NCBI GenBank assembly: GCA_025463605.1
Contig: JAODAV010000008.1
Span: 406,360 to 470,359, forward strand
Reading direction: 5' to 3'
DNA: 64,000 nt
Origin: Rhodoglobus sp.
GTDB lineage: Bacteria; Actinomycetota; Actinomycetes; Actinomycetales; Microbacteriaceae
Shown here: piece after piece, positions 35,656 through 44,093 of the stretch
Layout: each line of letters begins with the position of its first letter
How positions within the stretch are numbered: position 1 is the stretch's first letter
Position numbers and translations under genes: made by a program
The notes under the pieces: generated by a model
What the model was told of the DNA's origin: nothing
The model's input: the letters and a program-made list of their open reading frames with translations, nothing else
Databases searched by the model: none

Positions 35656-37350
35656 CTAGAGTTGCGGGCCCTCCGAGGCCTTGGAGGCTGAGCGGGTCTC
35701 CCGCCGCTCACGCTGCGCGATCGGATCCGGCAGCGGCACGGCAGCGATGAGTCGCTGGGTGTAAGGGTCTTTGGGGTGTCGCAGGATCTCGTCTCTCGTG
35801 CCCTGCTCCACCAGTCTACCGCGATGCATGACCGCGATCCGGTGCGCGAGGATGTCGACGACCGCCAGGTCGTGGCTGATGAACAGGCAGGCGAACTGCA
35901 ATCGCTCCTGCAGCGCCTGCAGCAGGTCGAGGAATCGGGCCTGCACAGAGACGTCGAGCGCGCTCGTGGGCTCGTCGGCGACGAGCAGTTCGGGCGTGAG
36001 CGCGAGGGCCCGCGCGATGCCGACGCGCTGTCGCTGCCCCCCGCTCAGCTCGTGCGGGTAGCGGTTGCGATAGCTCGTGGGTAGTTCGACTTGCGTGAGC
36101 AGCTCCTGCACGCGCTTGTCGAGGTCTTTGCCGCTCGCCTCCCCCGCGAGGAACAGCGGCTCGCCGATGCTCTGGCCGATCGGCATTCGGGGGTTGAGGC
36201 TCGATCCCGGGTCTTGGAAGACGATTCCCGTCTTACGGCGCAGCGGCCGCAAATCGCGCTGGTTCGCACTCGAGATGTCGTACCCGACCACCGAGAGAGT
36301 GCCCGCGGCGATGGGGAGGAGGCCCACGGATGCCCGCCCGAGCGTCGTCTTGCCCGAGCCCGACTCCCCCACGAGTCCCAGAATCTCGCCCGGGTAGATC
36401 TCGAGGTTGATGTTCTCGGCCGCGCGGAACGCGGGCACGCGCCCTCGCTTGGGGTAGTCGATCGCGACATCCTCGAATTTGAGCACCGGCGCACGGCGCT
36501 CATGGGCGTTGAGGTGTTCCTGCTCGTTGACCTGGAGCTCCGCAGTACCGAGGTGCGGCACGGCGGCGAGGAGGGACTTCGTGTAGTCCGCCTGCGGTTT
36601 GGTGAATACGTCGATGACCGTGCCGGTCTCGACCGCGAGTCCGTCTTTCATGACCATGATGTGGTCGGCCAGGTCGGCGACGACACCCATGTCGTGGGTG
36701 ATGAGGATGATCGCGCTGTCGAGCCGCTTGTGGAGGCTTCGAAGCAGCTCGAGGATCTCCGCCTGCACCGTCACATCGAGCGCCGTCGTGGGCTCATCGG
36801 CGATGAGCAGCACCGGGTCGCACGAGATCGACTGGGCGATCATCGCGCGCTGCCGCTGCCCGCCCGACAACTGATGGGGGAACTTGTGGAACGAGGTCAG
36901 CGGGTCGGGCATCTCCACCTTGGTGAGCAGCTCGATCGCGCGGTCCTTGGCCTCGACGGGCGTGAGGTCGAAGTGCGACCGCAGCGCCTCCATGATCTGG
37001 AATCCGATCGTGTACACCGGGTTGAGGGCCGTCATCGGTTCCTGGAAGATCACGGCGATCTGGTTGCCGCGCACCTGGCGCAGTTCCTTCTCGGGGATGC
37101 CCCGAAGCTCCCGGCCGAGCAGCTGGATCGAGCCAGTCACCTTCGCGTTCGGCGGCAGGAGGCCGAGCAGCGCCATCGAGCTCGAGCTCTTGCCCGACCC
37201 CGATTCGCCGACGATCGCGAGCACCTCGCCGCGCTTGACCTCGTAGTTGAGGCCGATCGCTGCCGGGTAGAAGACGCCGTCCACCCAGAAATCGACGCCG
37301 AGGTCCTTGACCTCGAGCACTGTTTCGGACGTGAGGGTTGCAGAAGTCAC
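35656..37350 (-). CDS. oppDF: Oligopeptide ABC transporter, fused ATP-binding protein (two ABC domains)
   Basis: 564 residues with two ABC units: Walker A GESGSGKS (48-55) and LSGGQRQRAMIAQ in the first, a second GESGSGKT near residue 330 and LSGGQRQRVGIAR in the last. Each has a Q-loop and Walker B (LLIADEPTTALD and LLVADEPTSALD). The Dpp/Opp C-terminal extension appears after each. GTG 37350 is chosen because GGGAAGGGAA lies just upstream. It energises the permeases encoded upstream (38012-40755), separated from them by a PH-domain gene on the other strand. Confidence 0.9.
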   Translation of the reverse strand: MTSATLTSETVLEVKDLGVDFWVDGVFYPAAIGLNYEVKRGEVLAIVGESGSGKSSSSMALLGLLPPNAKVTGSIQLLGRELRGIPEKELRQVRGNQIAVIFQEPMTALNPVYTIGFQIMEALRSHFDLTPVEAKDRAIELLTKVEMPDPLTSFHKFPHQLSGGQRQRAMIAQSISCDPVLLIADEPTTALDVTVQAEILELLRSLHKRLDSAIILITHDMGVVADLADHIMVMKDGLAVETGTVIDVFTKPQADYTKSLLAAVPHLGTAELQVNEQEHLNAHERRAPVLKFEDVAIDYPKRGRVPAFRAAENINLEIYPGEILGLVGESGSGKTTLGRASVGLLPIAAGTLSVVGYDISSANQRDLRPLRRKTGIVFQDPGSSLNPRMPIGQSIGEPLFLAGEASGKDLDKRVQELLTQVELPTSYRNRYPHELSGGQRQRVGIARALALTPELLVADEPTSALDVSVQARFLDLLQALQERLQFACLFISHDLAVVDILAHRIAVMHRGRLVEQGTRDEILRHPKDPYTQRLIAAVPLPDPIAQRERRETRSASKASEGPQL

Positions 37351-37400
37351 TGGATTCCCTTCCCTGCTGTGTTGAGTCGAGAATCTGCGAAGCTGGGCGT

Positions 37401-38006
37401 ATGCGTTTCGCGCCAACCAGCTTCCGCCCGGCATTCGGTCGAGTTCTGAGCATCGTCATGGCGCTCATCGCGCTCAGCGGGCTCATCAGTTTTGTTGTCG
37501 TCGGCGACATCGCCGGCCTCCTGCGCTACGGCTGGGGCCTTCTGCTGCTCGCCGTCGTGACGTTCGCGCTGTTCTGGCTGCCCAGTCTCGACGTCGCCGA
37601 GCACGAGGTGACCGTGCGCAACGTCTTCAGCACCGTTCACGTGCCATGGCCGGCAATCCAGCGCATCGACACGAAGTACGCGCTCACCCTCTACACGCCG
37701 CGGGGCAAGGTCTCGGCGTGGGCGAGCCCAGCCCCCAGCCGCTACGCGTCCCAGGTCTCCAGAACACAGGATGCCCGGCTCGCGGCGAGCGCCGCCGGTG
37801 CCGATCCCCGCCCCGGTGACCTGCTCGACACGACGAGCGGCGCCGCGGCCTTCGTGATCCGCCGCCATTGGGATGACCTGCGCGAGGACGGCTACCTGGA
37901 CGCGCCCGTCGTCGAAGAAGGAATGCTGCGCCGCGACATCCATTGGGTGACGATCGCGGTGCTGGGCGCGCTCACCCTCGCGACGGCGCTCGGCCTGTTC
38001 CTGTAG
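37401..38006 (+). CDS. PH domain-containing membrane protein
   Basis: 201 residues. Two N-terminal hydrophobic segments (about 15-36 and 43-61), a bPH2-like domain around 65-110 (SLDVAEHEVTVRNVFSTVHV, then PWPAIQRID), and a last C-terminal hydrophobic helix. The family is of unknown function. It lies on the opposite strand inside the ABC transporter cluster, between the permease and ATPase genes. The start is ATG 37401; a GAAGCT hexamer 6 bases upstream could be a weak leaderless -10. Confidence 0.7.
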   Translation: MRFAPTSFRPAFGRVLSIVMALIALSGLISFVVVGDIAGLLRYGWGLLLLAVVTFALFWLPSLDVAEHEVTVRNVFSTVHVPWPAIQRIDTKYALTLYTPRGKVSAWASPAPSRYASQVSRTQDARLAASAAGADPRPGDLLDTTSGAAAFVIRRHWDDLREDGYLDAPVVEEGMLRRDIHWVTIAVLGALTLATALGLFL

Positions 38007-38011
38007 CCGCA

Positions 38012-39214
38012 TCATGAGTCCCGCTTGGGCGCTGGACGGTCTTCGTCTCGCGGCTTGTCGGAGTAGAAGCCGCGCGCGCCGGTACCGCCGCCCTGGAAGC
38101 CCGCACCGCGCGCCGACACCTCGACCGACGCGCGATCCAGGTCACCGCCATCGGCCGGCACGGTAGGCGGCTTTCCGCCTGCGTTCGCTCGACGCGCCTT
38201 GGCGAGGTTGCGATCGGTGGGCATCCGGCGCTGGCGCGGGTCGAACGCGTCACGCAAGCCGTCGCCGATGAAGTTGATGCACAGGGCGATCGAGATGATG
38301 AACACGCCCGGCCACCAGAACAGCCACGGTCGTGTCGCGAAAGCGACCTGGTTCTCGCTGATGATCTTGCCGAGCGAGGTGTCAGGCGCCTTCACGCCGT
38401 AGCCGAGGAAGCTCAGACCAGTCTCGATGAGGATCGCCGCCGCCATGAGCAGGGTCGCATTGACGATGATGACGCCGATCGCATTCGGCAGGATGTGGCG
38501 GAAGATGATGCGACGATCCCGCGCGCCCGCGACCCGGGCCGCATCCACGAACTCCCGCTCGCGCAGGCTCAAGAACTCACCGCGCACCAATCGGGCCATG
38601 CCGGTCCAGAGCACGAGGCCGAGGATTACGGCGAGCACGGGAGCGCCCGCGATACCGAATCGGCGGCCGAGCACGGCGCCGATGACGATGACGGGGATCG
38701 TGATGATGATGTCGGTGAAGCGCATGAGCACCGAGTCGGTCCAGCCCCGGTAGTAACCCGAGATGGCGCCGACGACCGTGCCGATCATCGTCGCGATCGC
38801 ACCGACGATGACCATGATCATGAGCGACTGCTGAGTTCCGCGCATGACGACCGCGAAGATGTCCCGCCCGACCTCGTCCTGGCCGAACGGGTGGTTGCCG
38901 ACGGCAAACGGGAACAGGCTGAGCGTCGGCCGCCCACCGTTCTCGATGTCGACCGCGACGTTCCACGTGTACTGCCACCAACCGCCGGTCTTCCAGCTTC
39001 CGAACTGGAAGCCCACCGAGCTGAAGGCGAGAACCACGATGAAGGTGAGAGCGATCATCGCGAAGAGGGCGCCCTTGTGGCGGAAGAAGCGCTTGCGCAC
39101 GATCTGGCCCTGGCTGAGACCGGCAACCTCGATGTTGGCGATCGAGTTCTCGGCGTCGGTCACGCCGAGTTCGCGGTGGCCCGGCTGCTCTACGGGGAGA
39201 GGAAGGTTACTCAT
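38012..39214 (-). CDS. oppC: Oligopeptide ABC transporter permease (OppC type)
   Basis: 400 residues. An N-terminal domain and TM1 (FAMIALTFIVVLAFSSVGF) precede a periplasmic loop containing HPFGQDEVGRDIFAVVM, the usual OppC/DppC signature. EAA loop EFVDAARVAGARDRRIIFRH is present. The C-terminal tail of about 75 residues is hydrophilic, Gly/Ala-rich and longer than in typical OppC. The ATG shares a base with the oppB stop (TGATG). Confidence 0.92.
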   Translation of the reverse strand: MSNLPLPVEQPGHRELGVTDAENSIANIEVAGLSQGQIVRKRFFRHKGALFAMIALTFIVVLAFSSVGFQFGSWKTGGWWQYTWNVAVDIENGGRPTLSLFPFAVGNHPFGQDEVGRDIFAVVMRGTQQSLMIMVIVGAIATMIGTVVGAISGYYRGWTDSVLMRFTDIIITIPVIVIGAVLGRRFGIAGAPVLAVILGLVLWTGMARLVRGEFLSLREREFVDAARVAGARDRRIIFRHILPNAIGVIIVNATLLMAAAILIETGLSFLGYGVKAPDTSLGKIISENQVAFATRPWLFWWPGVFIISIALCINFIGDGLRDAFDPRQRRMPTDRNLAKARRANAGGKPPTVPADGGDLDRASVEVSARGAGFQGGGTGARGFYSDKPRDEDRPAPKRDS

Positions 39215-40755
39215 CAGGACACCCGAATTCGTGGGTCGAGACCTGCGTAGACGAGGTCGGCTATCAGGTTGAAGAAGATGGCGAGGCCACCCGTGACGAG
39301 GAAGAACGCCATCACGGGGTTGGGGTCGACATGGTCGAGGCCGTTCTGGAACAACTGCCCCATGCCGGTCCAGCCGAACACGCGCTCTGTGATGACAGCA
39401 CCGCCGATGATGCCGCCGATGTCGAACGCGACGATCGTGGCGATCGGGATGAGGGCGTTGCGGAACGCGTGCCGAACGACGACCGTGCGCTCCGTGAGGC
39501 CCTTGGCGCGAGCCGTGCGGATGTAGTCCTGGTTCATCACCTCGAGCAGGCTCGCCCGCGAGTACCGCGTGTAGGTGGCGAACGAGATGAGGATGAGCGC
39601 GATGGTCGGCAGCAGGAGGTGCGTGAAGAAGTCCACTCCGTGCACCCACAGCGACCCCTCGAGGCCGGGAGTCGCCGACCCGATCGTCGCGATCGGGCGA
39701 CCCTTGATGCGGCCGGAGTTGGCGTACTGGCTCCAAACCAGCATGAAGCGGTCGACCGAGATGATCGCACCCACGAGGAATCCCGTGATGGCAGCAGTGC
39801 GAGCGACGGGCTTACGGTCGTTGCCCCCCATGAACCAACCGATCGCGAAGCTCACGCCGACGGTGACGACGCCGAGACCGATCCAGGTCCACAAGTCGAG
39901 CATGTAGGAGAGGCCGTACATGAAGGGGTAGTAGAGCCCGATACCGAGGGCGGCGACCGCGAGCGATGCATAGAGCGCCCGCCGCTTCTTGAGACCGGTC
40001 GAGATCGCCGTCACGCCGAAGGCGATGCCGAGGGTCGTGACGACGATTCCCACGATGCCGATGTGCGGGGTGCTGAACCAGTCGCTCGCGTCCATGTAGA
40101 ACAGGATCCCCGCCGTCGCGACTGCCGCGACCGCGAAGGTGATGACGCGCTGTATGCCCTTCCTGGGGATGATCGACATCCAGATCAACCCCGATATCAC
40201 CGCGAGTATCGGGATTATCCAGATCGGTATCTGTGGGCTGTCGAGGAAGTCGTTGAACCCGATCGCGATGTACTGCTTGAGAAGCACGGCGACCCAGAAG
40301 ATGGGGAGCGAGAAGAACAGGAACGACAGGAACGTCACTCCGTAGTCGTAGCCGCTGTACTGCCGCAGGGCCGTCGTGATGCCGATGACGAGGCCGAGCA
40401 CGATGGCGGTCAGGTTGGCGACAACGACGAGCTGGAGCGTCGAGCCAGCGGCCTGCGAGAGCAGCACCGTCACGGGTTGGTTCTGCACCGTGACGCCCAG
40501 CCAGAATCCCTTGCCGGTGATGCCGACCAAGTCGCCGAGCCAGATGAAATACCTGAGATACGGCGGAACGTCGAGATGGAGAAGTTGTGTCCTGGCCTCG
40601 ATGAGCTGCTGCTTGTTCGGGGCCGTACTCGTGCGCAGGTCCTCAAGAGGGTCACCTGACAGCGCTGTCAGGATGTACATGAGGTATGTAGCGGCGAGAA
40701 GAATGAAGATGGAGGCGATGAGCCGCCTCACGACGAATGTTGCCACGAGTGGCAC
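39214..40755 (-). CDS. oppB: Oligopeptide ABC transporter permease (OppB type) with a membrane insertion
   Basis: 513 residues; ordinary OppB/DppB permeases have about 310-340. The first part (1-175) and last part (350-513, including the EAA loop DYIRTARAKGLTERTVVVRH) are normal. Between them is an insert, roughly residues 178-345, containing five to six additional hydrophobic segments such as ISTGLKKRRALYASLAVAAL and TWIGLGVVTVGVSFAIGWFM. GTG 40755 is given; GTG 40746 (MATFVVRRL) is an alternative with AGGTAGG upstream and a more typical N-terminus. It couples with oppC at its stop. Confidence 0.85.
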   Translation of the reverse strand: MPLVATFVVRRLIASIFILLAATYLMYILTALSGDPLEDLRTSTAPNKQQLIEARTQLLHLDVPPYLRYFIWLGDLVGITGKGFWLGVTVQNQPVTVLLSQAAGSTLQLVVVANLTAIVLGLVIGITTALRQYSGYDYGVTFLSFLFFSLPIFWVAVLLKQYIAIGFNDFLDSPQIPIWIIPILAVISGLIWMSIIPRKGIQRVITFAVAAVATAGILFYMDASDWFSTPHIGIVGIVVTTLGIAFGVTAISTGLKKRRALYASLAVAALGIGLYYPFMYGLSYMLDLWTWIGLGVVTVGVSFAIGWFMGGNDRKPVARTAAITGFLVGAIISVDRFMLVWSQYANSGRIKGRPIATIGSATPGLEGSLWVHGVDFFTHLLLPTIALILISFATYTRYSRASLLEVMNQDYIRTARAKGLTERTVVVRHAFRNALIPIATIVAFDIGGIIGGAVITERVFGWTGMGQLFQNGLDHVDPNPVMAFFLVTGGLAIFFNLIADLVYAGLDPRIRVS

Positions 40756-40783
40756 CTACCTAACTGCGTCTTCCAGATGGTGA

Positions 40784-40809
40784 GCGCTGGGGCCTTTCGG
40801 CCCCAGCGC
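40784..40809 (-). terminator. Strong intercistronic hairpin between oppA and oppB
   Basis: GCGCTGGGGCC (40784-40794), a 4-base loop and GGCCCCAGCGC (40799-40809) form a perfect 11-bp stem. It sits in the only sizeable gap of the opp operon, downstream of oppA on the coding strand, and has no T-run. Such hairpins commonly block 3' decay or cause partial termination, giving more substrate-binding protein than permease. Confidence 0.6.
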
Positions 40810-40855
40810 CCTGGTTGCTTGCTGACTGTTACGTCAACTGAGCCAGTAAGCCCAG

Positions 40856-42664
40856 TTACTCGGTTTCAGTTACAGGCTCCCAATCCCAGATGTTCCAGAA
40901 GATGGTCGGCGCCAGCGTCGAAGGCGAGATGTTCGCGATCTTGGTCTGGTCGAATGCCGTCACCGCAGGGAACTGGAAGATGGTGACTCCATAGAAGTCA
41001 TCCCACAGCAGCTTGTCGATCTGCTTCTCGATCTCGATCTGCTTGTCCACGTCGAACTCCTTACCCAGGGCGGCCGTGAGGTCGTCCATCTCCGGGTTGC
41101 TGTAGAAGTTCAGGTTGTTGATACCACCCGTGGTGTAGGTGGGAGGCGGGCCGTTGGTCACACCGAGGCTCGTCGACTGCCATCCGAAGAGGGAAGCGTC
41201 GTAAGCACCGGGGGTACCGAGAAGGCCACCCCAGTCAGGGCTGGAGCAGTCGGTGACGTTGAAGCCAGCGAGAGCACCGGACTGCTGGATCAGCAGGAAC
41301 TCGTTCGCGCGACGAGGGTTCGTCGACGAGAAGAGCATGCAGACCTCGGGGTTGGCGACGCCGGCCTCGGCGAGGAGCGCCTTGGCGCCCTCGATGTCGA
41401 CCTCGGCGTACGCGTCAGAGCCGTTCTCCGCGACGGACTCGTCGTAGCCCTCGGCACCGGGGAGGAAGATCTGCGAGTTACGAACCTCGGCGTCCTCCTG
41501 CAGCGGCTTGATGAGCTTGTCGACGATCTCCTGGCGAGGAATGACCTTCATGAACGCCTCACGAATGAGCGGGTTGTTGAAGTGTCCGCTCTTCGACTGG
41601 TCGAACTGGAGGTCGATATGCTCGTAGGTTCCCTCGTAGCCACCGATGACTGTCACGTCGAGGCCCGCGAGGGCTTCGGCGACGTCAGCGGTTGCCTGCG
41701 GCGAGATGACCTGGACTTCACCGTTCTGCAGGGCCTGTACTGCGGCCAGCGGGTCGGTGATGAACCGCACGGTGATCTCCTCGACGGCCGGCTGGTGGTC
41801 GCCGGTGTACTCGGTGTTCGCCGTGAGGGTCACGTACTGGTCAGCGACGAAGTCGGTGATCACGTATGGGCCGCTCGACAGAACGAGCTCGGGGTTGTCA
41901 GGCATCTCCGTGAAGTTGAAGCCCGAGTTCCAGAAGCTCGAGATCGAAGCGAGAGCCGCCTCATCCTTGTTCTCGATCGCGTCGAAGATCGCGTCCTTGG
42001 CCTCCTGGTTGTCCTCGATGCCGAGCGCGTTCTTCGCCACAACGTGGGCGGGAAGCGGTGCGGCGAGCTGGAGCTCCCAGTCGACGAACGGGTCGTCGTA
42101 GGTCATCGTGATCGACTTCTTGTCGTCGCTCACCACGGGGGTCTGGCTCACGAGGCCCAGGCCGACCGAGGGGTCGGCACCGGAGTCGAAGTAGACGACG
42201 TCCGTGGGGAAGTCATCCGTGAACTCACCGGTGTCGGGGTCGGTGAACTCCGACGCGTCGAAGTCCGGGGTGTCGAGCGCACGCGAGAGAGCCGCCCACT
42301 GCAGGAGGAGGTCAGCGGCGTCGACGGCGGTGCCGTCTGACCACTTCACGCCGTCGGCAATCGTGTACTTGACTACGAGCGGGTCTTCAGTGATGAGCTC
42401 GTACGAACCGAAGGACGTGTCCTTTACGAGGGCAGGAGTGTCGTCGTAGTAGTTGAAGCCCCCCAACGTCGCGTACGTGATGTTGTTGTTAGCGGTCGCG
42501 TTACCGAACGACGTGTTGCCGTTGTACGAGTAGAACGGCTGGTTCCAGGCCACCGACAGCGATGAACCCTCAACGATCTCCGACTGCGGTGCTGCGCAGC
42601 CCGAGAGGATGAGAGCACCTGCGGCGACACCGGCAGCAGCTGCCGCGAATCGTCTGATTCTCAA
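40856..42664 (-). CDS. oppA: Oligopeptide ABC transporter substrate-binding lipoprotein
   Basis: 602 residues, family 5 solute-binding protein. The TTG start at 42664 is supported by an excellent AGGAGGA about 5 bases upstream; it gives a signal peptide ending in lipobox ILSGC with Cys23. EITVRFITDPLAAVQALQNG and LVVKYTIADGVKWSDGTAVD are characteristic of DppA/OppA. The protein delivers peptides to OppBC/OppDF. Its codon use looks less GC-rich than its neighbours, which may reflect high expression. The gene opens the opp operon. Confidence 0.9.
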   Translation of the reverse strand: MRIRRFAAAAAGVAAGALILSGCAAPQSEIVEGSSLSVAWNQPFYSYNGNTSFGNATANNNITYATLGGFNYYDDTPALVKDTSFGSYELITEDPLVVKYTIADGVKWSDGTAVDAADLLLQWAALSRALDTPDFDASEFTDPDTGEFTDDFPTDVVYFDSGADPSVGLGLVSQTPVVSDDKKSITMTYDDPFVDWELQLAAPLPAHVVAKNALGIEDNQEAKDAIFDAIENKDEAALASISSFWNSGFNFTEMPDNPELVLSSGPYVITDFVADQYVTLTANTEYTGDHQPAVEEITVRFITDPLAAVQALQNGEVQVISPQATADVAEALAGLDVTVIGGYEGTYEHIDLQFDQSKSGHFNNPLIREAFMKVIPRQEIVDKLIKPLQEDAEVRNSQIFLPGAEGYDESVAENGSDAYAEVDIEGAKALLAEAGVANPEVCMLFSSTNPRRANEFLLIQQSGALAGFNVTDCSSPDWGGLLGTPGAYDASLFGWQSTSLGVTNGPPPTYTTGGINNLNFYSNPEMDDLTAALGKEFDVDKQIEIEKQIDKLLWDDFYGVTIFQFPAVTAFDQTKIANISPSTLAPTIFWNIWDWEPVTETE

Positions 42665-42741
42665 TTTTCCTCCTGTGCAAGATGAGCAAACGACACGGCG
42701 AGTCCTAGCGCCGCATCGCGCTTGATAATTCACACCCTAAA

Positions 42742-42794
42742 CGGGGGCAAACCCCCCGCAAAACTGTACGGGCAAACGTTACACAGTGGTAACG
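42742..42794 (-). promoter_or_regulatory. Putative oppA promoter with operator and 5'-terminal hairpin
   Basis: On the minus strand TTACCA (42787-42792) and TACAGT (42763-42768), 18 bases apart, form a likely -35/-10 pair. A perfect inverted repeat CGTTAC-N6-GTAACG (42777-42794) overlaps the -35 and spacer, where a repressor would block polymerase. CGGGGG/CCCCCG (42742-42747 with 42753-42758) would form a stem at the transcript's 5' end. The regulator is not identified. Confidence 0.5.
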
Positions 42795-42918
42795 CGCGCT
42801 GGAATTAGTTGCGCCCGATGAGGCTATCTTGCGTGAAACGCGCGCCTCACGCAGGATTCTTGCGCGATTGCTACCCTAGTGATCCGATCGGGCGTGGCGG
42901 ACCGCGTAGCATCGAAAG

Positions 42919-43314
42919 GTGACCACGGGCCCTTCGTCGATATCCTCCAAGCGTGCCCTGCTCATCTTCGATGGCGATTGTGGGTTCTGCACGACCGCCG
43001 TCGACCGCCTCCGCAAGGTGCTCCCGGTCTTTCCCGAAGCCACTCCGTGGCAGTGGCTCGAGCTCGAGAGTTACGGCCTGAGCCGGGACGACGTCAACCT
43101 CTACGCGTGGGTGGTGACGCCCGGGCACCAGTACGCCGGGCACCTCGCACTCTCCGCGCTGCTTCGGATGCAACCCGCCCCCGGATTGCGCTTTCTCGGG
43201 CACCTCATCGCCACGCCGCCAGTCTCCTGGGCAGCCGCGATCGGATACCACGTCATCGCCAGATACCGTCACCTGCTGCCCGGTGGCACGCCCGCCTGCG
43301 CTATGCCGCGATGA
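42919..43314 (+). CDS. DCC-family thiol-disulfide oxidoreductase-like protein (DUF393)
   Basis: 131 residues. LLIFDGDCGFCTTAVDRLRK is the DxDCxxC signature of the DCC family, with an aromatic ELESYGL region following. Members have a predicted thioredoxin-like redox function that has not been demonstrated. The GTG start is 6 bases after TAGCAT (42907-42912), a leaderless pattern. The gene overlaps the CPBP protein by ATGA, so they form a two-gene unit. Confidence 0.85.
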   Translation: MTTGPSSISSKRALLIFDGDCGFCTTAVDRLRKVLPVFPEATPWQWLELESYGLSRDDVNLYAWVVTPGHQYAGHLALSALLRMQPAPGLRFLGHLIATPPVSWAAAIGYHVIARYRHLLPGGTPACAMPR

Positions 43315-44093
43315 CGGGAGCTACCACCGAGCGACCCGGTCGCCGCCGACTCGTCGTCGAGGTGCTCATCGTTCTCGGGCTCTCGCTTGGGGCATCCGCG
43401 GCCTACGCGATCGTCGCGATCGTCAACCGGCTCACCCGCACCGAAGCGCTCTCGCAGCAGACCGCGACCCTCAACGCCTCATTGAGCGACCGGCCGACGT
43501 TCGATCTCATCTATCAGCTCATGGGCATCTTCTTCGACCTCGTGCCCGTCGCGCTCGTCGCCTTCCTGCTCTGGCGGTCGGCCCGCCCCCACCTCGGCAG
43601 GCTGGGCATCGACTTCACGCGTCCGGGTCGCGACGCCGCTGCGGGACTCGGCCTCGCGCTCGTCATCGGCATCCCGGGTATCGCCCTGTATGTCGCGGGT
43701 CGCGCGCTCGGCATCACCGTCAACGTCGTTCCGACGGCGCTCGACGCCTACTGGTGGACGGTGCCCGTGCTGCTGCTGTCGGCGGTTCGGGCCGGCGTGA
43801 CCGAAGAGGTCATCGTGATCGGGTACCTCTTCGAGCGCTTGCGCGACCTGGGCTGGGGCAGGTGGCAGATCATCGGCGTCAGCGCCGTGCTGCGCGGCAC
43901 GTACCACCTCTACCAGGGCTTCGGCGCGTTCGTCGGCAACATCGCGATGGGGTTGCTGTTCGGCTGGCTGTACTCGCGCTACGGACGCGTGCTGCCGCTC
44001 GTGATCGCCCACTTCGTGATCGACGCGGCGATCTTCGTGGGCTACCCGTGGGCGGCCGCGACCTTCCCCGGCCTCTTCGGGGTGCCCAGCTAG
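43311..44093 (+). CDS. CPBP-family intramembrane protein (atypical protease motif)
   Basis: 260 residues with about seven membrane segments. The family motif 1, normally EExxxR, appears as EEVIVI in [19 protein letters not shown], with the Arg replaced. The His of motif 2 ([12 protein letters not shown]) and of motif 3 (IAHFVIDAA) are kept. A known actinobacterial subgroup has the same look, so it may be an active or a modified CAAX protease/bacteriocin-processing enzyme. Start ATG 43311 overlaps the DCC gene (ATGA). Its stop shares CTAG with gcvP. Confidence 0.8.
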   Translation: MTGATTERPGRRRLVVEVLIVLGLSLGASAAYAIVAIVNRLTRTEALSQQTATLNASLSDRPTFDLIYQLMGIFFDLVPVALVAFLLWRSARPHLGRLGIDFTRPGRDAAAGLGLALVIGIPGIALYVAGRALGITVNVVPTALDAYWWTVPVLLLSAVRAGVTEEVIVIGYLFERLRDLGWGRWQIIGVSAVLRGTYHLYQGFGAFVGNIAMGLLFGWLYSRYGRVLPLVIAHFVIDAAIFVGYPWAAATFPGLFGVPS

